From Membranipora membranacea (lineage: Eukaryota > Bryozoa > Gymnolaemata > Cheilostomatida > Membraniporidae): 64,000 bases of DNA. Made by a program: the position numbers and the translations under genes. Below the pieces are notes generated by a model. That model saw only the letters and a program-made list of their open reading frames with translations. It was not told the DNA's origin and did not search any database. Shown in pieces: positions 12,153-24,811 of this stretch. The stretch's first letter is position 1; each line of letters opens with the position of its first letter. The stretch covers positions 25,792,001-25,856,000 of the forward strand of contig OU612068.1 in assembly GCA_914767715.1 (NCBI GenBank), in the 5' to 3' direction.

Positions 12153-15100
12153 CTGTCGATTATGCTCTGCTTTGGATTTACACTCAATGTTATAGCTGTC
12201 GGAGGTGACTCAAGTTCAAGGTAGGATATAACAAGACTTGCACTAAGAGTAATTTATCTAGTTCTTTGTGTTTCCTCAGCCAGACTCAGGCTGAACAAAA
12301 CACTACAAGCCTTCTTTCATCCCTGATGGTTTTAGTAGGATACATTGCACCCAGTCAAATAGGGTTATGATTATGATGTGACGGAAACAGCTTCCGCAAA
12401 AGCTATTACCTAAGTACAAATGGACAATGTGGAATCCTGGATTTGGTTGGTATTAAGATATAAAGGGTCTTATTATACTGGTGCGTTGTTATCACATATG
12501 GCTGTTATTGTCTTTAGAATCACATAAAGTTATAAAAAGTGAATCCCCCTCAGATAAGCCTGTTATTCTTCTTTTCCTTAGAATCACTTTGGAGATGGGC
12601 AAACATTTCGTCAGAGATCATACTGTAAATACAACACACAGTGTTCAGGATATTAGCGCAGCAGTAGGGTCGAGTGTAGATTCTTATCAAGTGGCCTTCT
12701 TTTCCCTGAATAACTGCATATACCGCCTGAACATATCACAGGAAAATGGGACATCACTGCGGTTCATCAAGAACAGCCTCGATATCATCAGCTTTCATCA
12801 AATAAGCACTAAAAGATTTCTTGTTAGTGACGATGACTCTGTGAAGATATATCAACTCTCTGCATACATGAACGACAGCACTGTGGTAGAGACTTTGGTG
12901 TGTAAAAATTCTGGATGCTGTCAGGGATCAAACTCAAGATGTAGGGAGAACAAATCCTTTGTTCTTGGACCAACTGCTGTTGATCACAGACCTTCATCGG
13001 AAGTTGCGTACTATGTCGATAATGCCAAACTATACCGCATCAGTCTTTCCAAAAACGATTCCGCCATGAATTTTAACTTTGACAGCATGGGTGGTAAAGC
13101 AACAGCAATCGCCTTTAATGACGAATTCTCGATGGCTTTAATTTTTTTTGGTAACACAAAAAGTGCCTATACAATCGACCTCCAGTCAAAGAAAACTACC
13201 CCTATCCCTTTTTATGGAAACCAAACTACATCTATTAAACAGGCCACTACCATTGGCAAAGACCTTTTCCTTTGTCGCACCAAAGAAAAATCATTGCTGT
13301 TGCTCAATATCAGTACAGGTTTCCATAGCTATATTCATGATGGAATTACCCATTTGCCCCCCAGTAAATCTAGCAGCGAAATACTCAAAGTGAGTCACAT
13401 TGCAGATGCCAAATACAAAGGATACCTACTTGCTCTTGGTCCAGATGAAGAATTGATGCAATTAAACTATCATGGTGAGTAAACATACAATGTAACATGA
13501 CTTTATCATACCAGGTTTATTGCAACTATTTGCAAGCGTTTTAAGTTGAAATTATTGTCTTGATAGTCTGGGCAACTAAACGAATTATTTGAAATACATA
13601 CTGATCGTAAAAGTAAGTTACTGAATTCTAAATTTCAATCCCTCTGTGTTTTATGGATCAGTTAATTAATTATCACCTTTTAACAGTGTCATCACTACCT
13701 GAAGAAGCCAGCAGTGTTACACCAGTGATAGCTTCAAATGATGTGTCTAGTGAAAAAGCCAGCTCCAACAGAAGTGAAATGGGGGCGTATGATGGTGAGA
13801 TTTGATGAAGTTTGAGCAAACACAAATACCTAATATGTGCGGTTGTATTTCTAAATCGCATGTAGATGGTGTAGTTAATACAGTTCATATTCACATCAAT
13901 AGCACCTTAAATGTTATATTTTTAGAAGTTGTCCTTTCTTGGACAACGAACACATAACACTAGTCTTGTCTTTTGGTATGTCAGTAGATATACAATTTCA
14001 ATTTGACTTTTCAAACTCTGCGCCCACTCTTCCATGTAAAAAGTATCACATTAATTGCTTCATTTATTCAGCTTACCATCACACCAAACATTAACTCTCG
14101 TTACAGTTGCTTCAGTTTTCGGATGTGCTGCTGCTGTAGTGGTATTAGTACTTGGAGTTTCCATAGCTTATTTTACTCTGCGGTATAAGAAAAAAAAAAG
14201 ACGGCTCATCCGGAAATATGCTCACCGGAGAAGACAAAGATGTCCTCCTGTTAAGGATCGTGTCATAGAAGGTTTGTTATTATGGCTTTCTTACACCCTC
14301 CGGTCAAATCACATTATATCCTTATATATTATGATCCTTGAAGTTACACAAGACCCCACTAAGCATCAGAGGTCAAAAATACCATGAACATAGTGTGATA
14401 GAGGGTGTGAAATTATGACATTCTTAAACCCTTAAGTAAAATCACATCATGCAGGCATAATTATATTGTTTGGGAAAAAGAGGAATTGATCCCTGAATTT
14501 ACAGAAGGTCCCACTAAGCATCAGAGGTTGAAAACACCATCAAAATAGCTTTCACATTGGTCATAATAAACTTTCAGATATTCAACTGAGCACATTCAGA
14601 GAGAGGGGTGTAGAACAAAGTGAAGATCAGCTGAAGGCAGAAAGTGTCAATAAAGTCGACACTACAACCTCTACCAAAGAAAACCAGTTCAAGGATAGGT
14701 CATTACCGCTGCAGCCTATTCACCACAGGCAGCCCCCAGTACACATGGACCTGGACATGGATTCTGTTGGAAGTTTGGAAGATATTGATAGGCCATATGG
14801 TCAACCTCGTGAACGCAGTTTTGAGATTTCAGATCTCAAACAGAATTCTAGTAAGTTGTCTCTTTATTCTGTAATGTGTAACGCTACCTGCAAAGTGATG
14901 ATTCAACGTACAGTGCCATTCATTGTGTTTCCGCTGCAGGTAGTGTAGAATATCACTACATTTTATACATATGCTTCATATGTGTAGGGTTTATCTCCAC
15001 ACCATTGTAAGCAACTGCAAAAAATTAAAATGAGGAACAGCAGAAACAATTCTTTACATAACTTTTAGGTCAACATCAATCATAGTGTAGCAAAAACAGA

Positions 15101-16625
15101 AGGATCAAATATCCAAATGGGTTACACAAAAAGTTCTGAGTGCAGTGTAAATTTAATGAAAACTGTATCCGTTTCTCTGAAAGGATAAATATTTGTAGTA
15201 ACGGTTACCAAAGCTTTTATTTTAGACTTCATTCTTACAGATATAGAACTGAGCACATTTAGACAGAGGGATGTAGAACAAAGAATAGATCAGCTGAATG
15301 AAGAAAGTGTCAATAAAACCAACACGACAAACTATAGTAAAGAAAACCTGATCAAGGATAGACCTCCTCTCCTGCTGCTTAATCAGCACAGAATGTCTCT
15401 AGTACACAAGGACTTGAAGGATTCTGCTGTAGAGCCATACCATGTTGCAGTATTGGATCCTGCTAATAGACAACAAACCACACAAGTGTTGGTTCCATCA
15501 CCTCCATATGTTCCATCTAGGCTATCTCTACTACCCTGTGATCGTAATTTAGATCCTGAACAAAATTCTAGTAAGTTAAGTTGTCTCATGCGCATTCTCC
15601 TGTAATGATGGCCTGAATACTGAAGCATCACCTTTCTGTTTTTGCTGCACATTGTGGAGAATATGGTCATGACATTTTTTTTTCTCGTGATCCATTGGAA
15701 GTTACAGCAACAAATGAAAATGAGGAACAGAAAAACAGACTAGTATTTTTAGCTGCAGTAAATTTTTTGACATAACTTGTAGGACAATGTAAATTATCGT
15801 ATTGCAAATAAAAAAACAGTGAGTGCAGTGCAGATTTATGGTAAATTGAAATGTATTTTCAAGACATTCTTGCGTAAAGTTTTTGATTCTAATTTTGTCG
15901 GCAAGGATTAAAATTTGTAGCCACAGTTACTCAGCCATTCAATGTTAGGCAATTGAGAACCACTATCAAACACATACAGCTGAAAATGAAACATTTTGGT
16001 CTTCATTCTTACAGATATTGAACTGACCGCATATAGACAGAGGGGTGTAGAACAAAGCAAAGATAAGCTGAATGAAGAAACCGTCAATAAAGCCACCAAG
16101 GCAACAATCAATGAAGAAAGCCTGGTCAAGGATAGACCACCTCTTCTGCTGCCAAATCAGCACAGACTGCCTCTAGTACAAGAGGACTCAAAGGATTCCT
16201 CTGCTGAGCCGTACTATGTTGAAGTATTGGATCATGTAGATATGTCAACACACACAAAAACAATGGTTACGAAGCCTCCATATGTTGGACCTAGGTTATC
16301 TCCCCGCCCTCATGCACAAAGCTTAGAGCATTTAAGTTGCAAACATCATGCTAGTAAGTTGTCTTCTTCGCATTCTCCTGTTATGCCTTATGCTGACCCT
16401 CGCAGTGAACAACCGTCTTATAGTGACATCTCTTGTGTTTCCCCTGTGCATTGTGCAGACTGCAATCCCTATTCCTACGCCCATGAACCACCAAAAATCT
16501 CAGAAACAATAGACAAGCATGGAGACAACGATCAGAAGACCTCAAATCCTCTACAAGATATAGCTTTTACCATCACTTCCGGGAAAATGGATATTGCAGT
16601 GCAGTGCAGATTCAAGGAAAGTTGA
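12153..16625 (+). CDS. Gene 2, copy A: single-pass membrane receptor-like protein
   Basis: Exons: 12153-12220 (leader), 12582-13474 (ectodomain), 13687-13794 (linker), 14107-14271 (TM), 14578-14850, 15241-15570 and 16015-16625 (tail). The leader leaves phase 2, all later junctions are phase 1, and all frames are open. The leader reads LSIMLCFGFTLNVIAVGG. The ectodomain exon (about 298 aa) has several N-glycosylation sites, a CKNSGCCQGSNSRC cysteine cluster, and repeated YxL/IYxI strands like a beta propeller, perhaps Sema-like; that is not proven. The TM exon has an A/V/L core followed by a YKKKKRRLIRK stop-transfer. Three tail exons each start DIxLxxxRxRxVEQ and carry EPYHVAVLD or EPYYVEVLD and PPYVxxRLS motifs. 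Tail phosphorylation is inferred. An ATG occurs inside the leader, but copy C has TGG there, so the true first exon probably lies upstream and is unresolved. Intact as far as seen. Confidence 0.75.
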
Positions 16626-16851
16626 ACTATACTTGTATATCTGCATTTATACATCAAATCGGATTTTTTTGGACAGGTCTTTTGTTAAGATTTGTATGTT
16701 TAATGTAAGTTTAAACTTTATCATCAGATCATAAGCTGTTTGGAACTGGCTTAAGTTGTTTTAAAATCTCTAGTCAAGGCTACTCAGCAGACTTATCAAC
16801 TTGTCTGTCCAAAAGAATTAGCTTGTAATGAAAATTGTTCATACCAATTAT

Positions 16852-16935
16852 CATATACACACACACATATATATATAAATATATACACACACACATATAG
16901 TTATATCTATACACACACATATATATAAAATCATA
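16852..16935. repeat. TA/CA-rich microsatellite
   Basis: Alternating ACACAC and ATATAT runs in the 3' flank of gene 2. A similar tract at about 28178-28210 marks the matching place in cassette B, and a pure CA tract in C. Confidence 0.85.
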
Positions 16936-18524
16936 TCTTACATTTTAATTAAATCCTGAACATAATGTGTGACATTATTTTTTTAAACATAATATTGCTA
17001 TTTTTCTATAGCTTATCAAGTAGCCAAATAATACCAAAGATGTAACAATTTGTTATCCTTTATTTATGATGAAACATAAGTAAATAATTTATTCTTTACC
17101 CACCCTGATTTTTTTACACTTTCATTGTCAGAAATTTCCCGAAAAGTTTGTACGCAACTTTGAGCTTCTCCGTATGCCATAATATCCGATGTCACTGTCA
17201 GAATTATGCTGTCTTGGAATGTTCGTAATCTATGATGCTTTTTGACGTCGCTTGGCGACCTTGGACATAAAAATGTGAGTTGGGCTTCTAGTTGTTGATA
17301 TTTTTAATTATTTGCACCCTTTCATCATGAAAAAAAAAGTAGTGAGCTGTGAGACAAATTGACATACTGAACCTAATTTTTTTGTTACTTGCATAATCAA
17401 TTGCTCAATCAAAGCCAGGACAATGCTTACATAAGTACTTGGGTATAAAAAGGCTTGGATCAGTCAGGAAAAAAGTAATCCTTTCGCTTCTTTTCTTTTT
17501 TACCCAATAAGAAGACAATTCGACAAAACTTTCATCTGCCGCTCATTCAAAATCCTGGCAAGAAGTGAACAAATTAGAATAAAGGAAAACGTTAAATGAG
17601 TCAATAAGGTGTGAGTACGAACTGTTCCTCTTGAGGTAAGGTATATAATTTGGGATTAGCAAAGGCCTGTCAGGAATACTGATCAACATGTATGGCTACT
17701 GAAGTGTGCTAATTACCACCATTGATTGTCAAGATAGTTAATTTCCTACAACAGCTTAATATGTGTCTGAAGAGATCAGCCATTCTAGAAATGGTCATCT
17801 CAGGATAATATTAATGGCACTGCTGCATGCACCGCCTGGACTTTCTTCTGTGATTGTTGACAACGAAAGATGCACACATTCTTACAATCTGAGTCCAGCC
17901 CATCTCACAGTTTAATTTACGACAACAAAAAAAATTCTTGCAACCTGTGCATTCAATAAATTTCGCTTACAAACAGATGAAATCAGAACCATGTATTGTA
18001 TCCTTCACAGCATGATTGATGATAGACAATAGATATTTCCTGATCCAAAATTGAACTACAGCTATGTGGTTGGATTGACTGATTACTTAATTTCATAATT
18101 TCTTATTTAAATTGGGACAAAGAAATTTCATAGGAAGATGATCTTATGCATGCATTCAGCCTTTTTGTAGGAGCTATGACTTTCAGCGTCTGACTCGGAA
18201 CACCGGAAATCAAACATGCATGTACCATATCACATCTGCAGGAGACCGATTAAAACACGTTTTGTTTTATGATGTAGAAAAACAAGACCAGAGAGAGAAA
18301 TGAATAATCCCTCTTTGTTTGATGCAGCAATACGCAAATTCACAAGTCGCAATAATTAAGACAAAGGATAATTGAGCTGAAAACTCTCTACATCTCAAGC
18401 CAATTTTACCATGAAGAACTGTTTGCCAGGGGAATATATTTTATTTTATCACCCTTTATGCCTTAATTTCAAAAACACCAAAATGTGAGTTAAGAATTCA
18501 AGTGTCAGTCAAGAGAGAGTCACA

Positions 18525-21500
18525 ATGAAGATCTCACCTTTTACTTGGAGCTTCAAACCCGAGCAACTTATCTTGTTAACAGGTGAGTTGGCCTCTTTTA
18601 TATGGCAAACTTAACGGGATAAAACAGGGGAAGAGATTTCAATTTTGATTCCCTGACACGAAGTACTGAGAACATGCATATTTCATTTATTCTAAGACAA
18701 TCGGGGGTCAACGGCCATGGCAAAGAACAAATAGAACACCATATCTAGGTTTCCTGCAGAAGTAGATGTTGAATGTGCTTGTAACTGTGGCATTGTGACG
18801 TTCAACCTTTTTTCAGCATTGATTTTCTTGTATTCAGAACTGCGCACTCAAATTTAGTTTGATGACAATGCATTATATCATCATTGCATCACATTTCATT
18901 TTTAGTTCTAGTAGGTCAATACTTAGCTGAATATTGCCCGACACTCAGATTGAAGAGCTCTGATAGAGAATATGGTATAGCAAGATTAAGACACCGGGAA
19001 ACCTCGACGTTTGTGACATTCGACCCAGTATCCTACGAAATCATCTTACTGCCTTATGAGTATATGACAAGAGGTAAATGTTGTTGTCATGGTTACAATT
19101 AATCCTTTTTTTCACTGATTGATGCAGTCCATACACTCTTATTACTTAACAGCTTTAATTAGCCTTTTTTTTCAATGATTGATGCTCTCTGTACACGGTT
19201 ATTACTTAACAACTTTATATATGGCAGCATCAACAGTACTAAAAGAAACTCAACATGGCAAAAAAGTCAGTTATCAGTGTTCTTTTAATTAAGACATATG
19301 GTATCATAGTTTGAGGTTAATATTAATAATAAATACATATTATAGGGAGATAGATAATAAGATAATACATAATTATTTTACCATTTTCTAGCTTGCTTGT
19401 TTTTATTTTTAGCGATTCATCATCAGGCTATGTCATATGATTTATATTCATTGGATGGAGTAGATGATAGAAGATACTTTGTTGCTATTAATATTTGGAA
19501 TACAAAGATAGTACCAGGATTTGGTTTTACTTATTATGTTCAAGGTCAATTCACAGTAGATCCATCTGGAATTACTCTCATTACAACGGTACGTGGAATT
19601 TTCTTATGACTTTTAAGAATTTCTTATTGTTGCTGAAATGGAATTAAATTTCGTGTGTATGCATTGTAAGTTGTAGCATATTTTGTTATAATCAAAGTAA
19701 TTGTTATCAAATCAAACTAGTCAACTTAGCCATAAGATGGTTTGATTTTAGCAAAATTAAATTTAAAATTCCTTCACCGCTCATAAATGTATATTTTCAG
19801 CCCAGCTCAAATCCTGCACCTCCAATTGTTACCATGTGTGACAGCCACATCTTTGAATGGTTTGCTGAAGCAGGAGCTAGTTTCAAACTTCTCAAACACA
19901 GCAGTAAGTTGGCTTACCTTTAATTTTAACCGAGTCACAAGGTTCTGATTTCTTGGTCACTTCTTATTAACATCGATCAACTTTGCAAAAATTTCATGTC
20001 AATAGTCTTTAACTGAAACACTTTACAGGGGGATTAGAATTATTATCTTAAACATATTTTGTATCCTGATAATGAACTATATTATTTTGAAAGAAAAGAT
20101 ACAAATTTGTGATCTTATTGTTTCAACATTTATTTATGGCTTGAAAAATTTAAAGTTTGATTATAAATCGCTTTATGCAACAATCTTAATTCAATGTCAG
20201 GTTTTTTCATTCGCCATTGGAATTACTTTTAATTTCAATAATACATTTCAATCCGAAGGTTTTACCTGATGTAAATAATCTTTTAAGGTAGTTCAATTTA
20301 ATGTTTGAATTCGAAGCTTGAGCAATATTTTTGTCTCTTTGCTTTGAGGTCATGCCTCACCTAGGAAACTAACTTGAGAACTATAGGTTCGATTTTCTTG
20401 ATCTTACATTCTAATTGTAGCTATTCCTTGTTTAGGGAATTTCAAACCCTCAAATTTTTTTAATATCACTTCCTATGATTTTGATTGCAATTTAAAAAAA
20501 CTTAGGCCGCTAGTGCCCTTGCAAAAGAATGGAGTTGCCAATTGCTGGGAGCCTCTGGCTCAGACACCTCACAACCATTTATTCGTATCCAACCAAGATT
20601 GGCAGCACAAAATAATCCCGACAAAAGTATTTCGATACAATAAGTCTTAGTAGCAATCCTTGATATGAATTTAAAGTACTAGAGGTTGTATTTAAAGTAC
20701 TAGAATTTAAAGTACTAGAGGTCTACAGCCTCGTTTGGTCTTCTTGTTATGTAATCCATTGTGCTGGGATGATGATTCGGCTTGCGTTACGCTGATAGCT
20801 TTCAAAATGTCTGCATTTATTACTTGTAAATCTGTCGACATACAGTTTTTAAAATGGAGAATATCCTCTCGCCCATACTGTAAACCACCAGATGTCATAC
20901 ACGACAGCGTGCGTCTCTACAAGAGCTGCATGTTGGTATAAGTCACTTGAGTGTACGTAGATAAGAACTGGTAATAATCCAAGAAAACTCAGAGAGCAGC
21001 TATCAGTGCAGCTAGTTAGGTCGAGCGCTATTGACAAACGCAAACAGAACCAAAAACTATTAAGTTGGATAAAGCCATCTAATCACCTACGAACACTTTC
21101 AGACAACACTTATGACACCAAACAAAATGCTACTGGCTTATGTATATTAATGATGTACATGTCGAGGGATTCCAATCAGTCAAATATGCAGACGATTCCT
21201 CATTCTATCTGCCAGTACTCAAGCAGTCAGTTTTCACCATATTACCAGCTATACAACAGACACAAACATGGTCAGAGAAAAACAGCATGCAGCTAAATAC
21301 TGGTAAAACTCATAAACTTTCGCCTGAACCACCAGGTCGAGCATCGTGACCCTCTACAATTACACGACAATATTAGTATAGAACCATCTAGCACTGTTAA
21401 ATTTTTAGGCATTTTAGTAGACAACTTTTTGACTTTTATTGATCATGTTGAATTTTTAGTGGAAAAATGTAGTTCGAAATTGTTTTTAATGAGACAGCTC

Positions 21501-24166
21501 AAACGATTGGGTATGAATGATGATGGGCTTAAATTATTTTATTGTGCTTATATTCGATCTGTTTTAACATGTGGCCCTCAAGTTTTTTATACACAATTAT
21601 CAGATTCTATGAAAGCGAAACTTGAGAAAGTGCAAGAAACAGCCACCAAAATTATTTTACTATGCTTAGATTACCAGAACAGGCTGTCCGTTTTAGATTT
21701 GTGCACACTAGACTCTTTTATCAAGAAACTATCTGTAAATCATTTTCTAAAGATTTCTGGAGATGACAAACATCCACTTTTTAGTAGAGTAAATTTTAAT
21801 CTGGAGAAACGATTCTCTCGCCTAAATACGAAGTATAAACGACCTAGATGTCGCACTGTGAAGCGTAACAACAGCCTTTTTCCATTTTTTATGCGTCTCT
21901 CAAACAATTTTTCTTAACACACATTCATTTTTGTCATCCTGAAATATTTCTCACTATGATACAGAATGTGAAATAAAATACATACATACATACATACATA
22001 CATACATACATACATACATACATACATACATACATACATACATACATACATACATACATACATACATACATACATACATACATACATACATACATACATA
22101 CATACATACATACATACATACATACATACATACATACATACATACATACATACATACATACATACATACAAACATACATACATACATACATACATACATA
22201 CATACATACATACATACATACATACATACATACATACATACATACATACATACATACATACATACATGCATACATACATACCATAGTAACAGACATGAGT
22301 TAACAAGCCAGATTGTGAACAATTGATAAAATACACTAAAAATGACTGGATTTTAGAGACTTATATTACTACGCCAAATCAAGTGCAGAAACAATGCTTG
22401 GAGGTCGCCTCTATCACAAATAAAATTCAGTCTAATCGAGGTTTTTACATATTTTTACGTCTCGTAATGCCAAGCTTTGGTGCATTTAAAAAAAATTTAT
22501 TTTAGGAGTTAAATAATTCAAAATTGTCAAGTCACGCACCATTTCTTTTTCATCAATACTGGCCAGCACTGGGTTAGTGAGGGCAATAAGGTAGTTGCAT
22601 TTGTCCACCTTGGCGAACAATTGATACAGCACAATTTCCTTATAGCACTGTCAACACTGATTTTTTAGCTAATAGTATGTGAATTTGAATGTCATTTTTT
22701 TCGAGCCAAAGCATATATTTAACTATATTGTTGTTATGGCTGCATGATATATGGGTAGGGTAGTCTTTATGGAATGACAGCATTTGTTGCTCCAAAAACT
22801 CGCAATGTCTTTTTATATGAACAATAGTAACAATAGGTTTTGGCTTGTTGCTGAAACTCAAGGTCACACTATGACATATGACATTACGTCATTGTGTAAC
22901 ATTGTTAAATTTTGTGTGATAGACTTTGATCATATAGATGAGAAACCCTACAACATTTTTCGGTGAGGCATGGCATTAATTGTTCTAAGATGTAAGATTC
23001 TGCTTTTCAGAATAACTTTTTATTAACATTGCCAAAGTTTCAGAGTGATCAAAATTATTCTCCTGCTGTTTATTTATCATTATTATGTATGAACTCTATT
23101 TCGAAAGAAGAAATAAGTTTATGATCTACTTATTTCCCCATTACTATATTGCTGATAATGCAAATATTAAAAGGTAACATTTTGCATAAAATTCACTTTG
23201 ACAATTGACAAGGAAACTTTGTCCAATAGAAAATTTTTAATTCGCCAATTTCATTACTAGATTTTATCTTGAATGATTCTCCTGATGTATATTACTTTTC
23301 AAGGTATTTTCAACCTAATATTCAAATTTGAAGCTTTATGCAAAAGTATTTTGCTCTGTTTTAATTTTACTATAAATAACAATGATATTTAAGGAATCAT
23401 CTCTTGGTCTGATTCCTTTTCCTCTCCTTGCTGGTCATTTCACCTGTATTTTTGGTTTCCAAATTTTGCATTTGATTGCACCTGACTTTCTTTTGGAAGG
23501 CTTTATTCCAGCTAGCTCTAAAACCTTTTTTAGAGACAGATACCTATTACATTATCACACTGATCAATTAAGACAAAAAATCACTACAACTTTTAACTCT
23601 TTACCAATTCAGATACGCTCAGCAACCAAACTCACTCATTTTAAACAACAACTATCAAAGCACTTTATATCCTATTAATTCTTGTTACTTGAGTATTTTT
23701 TCTCTCCGCTTAAGTTTTTTCTTTTTTGTTCTGTCACTGCATGAAAAACATTCCTAAAGATGATGTAGAATGACAATAAAAGTATATATATATATATAAT
23801 ATCAGTGCTTAAATAATTGTCACATCTAGTAATTTCACACTTGTCAGACAAACAATACTCACCTCTTTGGGCCTACTGTATGCCACAATAAATTTACTGA
23901 TAGCGCAGATCAAGTATTTGTTTGAGTGAAGAGCTTTATATGGTGTCCTCGTCTTTACAACATGAGAATGTTAAATAAGTCTCAGGCCAAAAGATCCCTA
24001 AATATAAGTTCACAAATTGAGTTATAACATGGTTTGTCATGTTTTATTTGCAGATGGTGAAAAGAACAGTGTTGTTTGTGTTGTTGTAGGCAAAAGGTCA
24101 CTTAAAGTGAGGCTTACCGATATTGAATCTTGTTCAACACCACAGGCTCTTTGGGCATTATATTGA
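18525..24166 (+). CDS. Gene 1, copy B: secreted protein of about 205 aa, intact frame
   Basis: Five exons: 18525-18582, 18906-19073, 19413-19588, 19801-19903 and 24054-24166, of 58, 168, 176, 103 and 113 nt, with the same phases as copy A. The leader is MKISPFTWSFKPEQ plus a hydrophobic stretch finishing over the first intron (LILLTVLVGQYLA), followed by EYCPTLRLKSSDRE. The four cysteines of copy A are kept (EYC, TMC, VVC, ESC). The stop is at the same place, with AATAAA at 24343-24348. Intron 4 is about 4.15 kb against 1.1 kb in A, swollen by two LINE insertions and a 300-bp microsatellite. No lesion is visible in the coding sequence. Whether such an expanded intron is spliced well cannot be judged from sequence. 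Function unknown. Confidence 0.78.
20716..22281 (+). mobile_element. 5'-truncated non-LTR retrotransposon (LINE), decayed
   Basis: Reverse-transcriptase remnants are read in different frames: 21140-21349 contains the palm motif YADD in FQSVKYADDSSFYL, and 21429-21917 is the C-terminal part with KFLGILVDNFLTF just before it and a YIRSVLTCGPQVFY stretch typical of LINE RT tails. Frame changes and stops make it dead. After the stop comes a short 3' UTR with AATAAAATA leading into a (CATA)n tail. Cassette C runs directly from GTACTAGAGG to the ATAGTAAC flank (34388-34430), so the insertion is specific to B. The clade (CR1/jockey-like) is my guess. Confidence 0.8.
21978..22280. repeat. (CATA)n microsatellite, about 300 bp
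   Basis: Near-perfect 4-bp repeat with two substitutions, directly after the LINE AATAAA. It produces long MYVCMYVC-type frames on the - strand that are not genes. It probably grew from the LINE's own tail repeat. Confidence 0.97.
23388..23793 (+). mobile_element. Second LINE 3' fragment with (TA)n tail
   Basis: The open frame ends TFNSLPIQIRSATKLTHFKQ followed by QLSKHFISY and a stop at 23678, a common C-terminal signature of LINE ORF2 proteins. It is followed by AATAAAAG and a (TA)n run. In cassette C the flanks ACAATGATAT and ATATCTGTGC are directly adjacent (about 35741), so this about 400-bp piece entered B after the B/C split. Confidence 0.75.
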
Positions 24167-24342
24167 TGAGAGCAGTGTTATAACATTTATACAGTAATGT
24201 GATTGGCCACCCAATCAGAGCAACAGTCATGAGACAAGTTACATTAATAGAGACAAACTGTGGCTTTTGTATAAATGTGTTAGATCAAAAAGTACAAAAA
24301 AAATCTATTGGTTACAACAAAGGAGATGAAGCGTATCCAGGC

Positions 24343-24348
24343 AATAAA
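24343..24348 (+). promoter_or_regulatory. Poly(A) signal AATAAA of gene 1, copy B
   Basis: Same conserved context as in copy A (GGCAATAAAAGATC), about 180 bp after the stop. Confidence 0.6.
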
Positions 24349-24811
24349 AGATCAATGTAAGCTGTTGATAAGTTTACAGTGTACTGTATGTCAAGCGCTG
24401 ATGGGGCTGCTATTTGTTTAACTATGGCTAGGTAGATATTAGATTGACAGCGGAAAGAACTCTGTCCATGAAAATGTCATTCATCCACAGGAACGAGGTA
24501 TGTACATAAATATAGTCATCATTGTATTATACTTTTCTTATACGTTTTCTTTTAGGTTGTATTATATATTGTATCATACGTTGGGTTGATTTTAAACTCC
24601 TTCATTATGGCTGAGACAGGTATTACCTGTTATTTAACACAAGCACAGACTTGTTATTATCACATTGTTTTTGAGTATTCTCAAACATTGCTTTATATAA
24701 AAATCCAATATATATATACTAGTAAAATAATAATTCATATAAATGCAATTCAATTTAATGTAAGGCAAGGCTAATTCGAATAAGCTGTCATCAAGCAGTT
24801 CTGAAAATATA

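Larger units (their letters stand above)
1853..17335 (+). repeat. Tandem cassette A (upstream block, gene 1, gene 2)
   Basis: First of three head-to-tail copies. It opens with an upstream block starting TTAAAGGCCCAATA that recurs at 28792 and 30705, then the gene 1 exons, the gene 2 exons and a 3' flank ending near TTGATATTTTTAATTATTTG. That 3' flank recurs at the end of cassette B (about 28580-28610). A is the most diverged copy at exon level and the only one in which neither gene shows a disabling lesion. It differs from B and C by a 134-bp minisatellite (3.5-4.06 kb) in its upstream part and by inverted-repeat elements in gene 1 intron 2. Confidence 0.85.

Noticed and set aside
12481-12581. 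Start of the gene 2 ectodomain frame at 12481
   Set aside because: The bases before 12582 are intron: a TTTTCCTTAG acceptor is conserved with 37411 of cassette C, and the frame there only happens to be open in A.
5444-16625. Genes 1 and 2 as one continuous protein
   Set aside because: Gene 1 ends at a stop conserved in all three copies and is followed by a conserved AATAAA, and gene 2 has its own leader. Only alternative splicing could join them.
21914-22336. Long - strand frames of 120-140 codons (MYVCMYVC repeats)
   Set aside because: They are translations of the (CATA)n microsatellite in all three frames and have no coding meaning.
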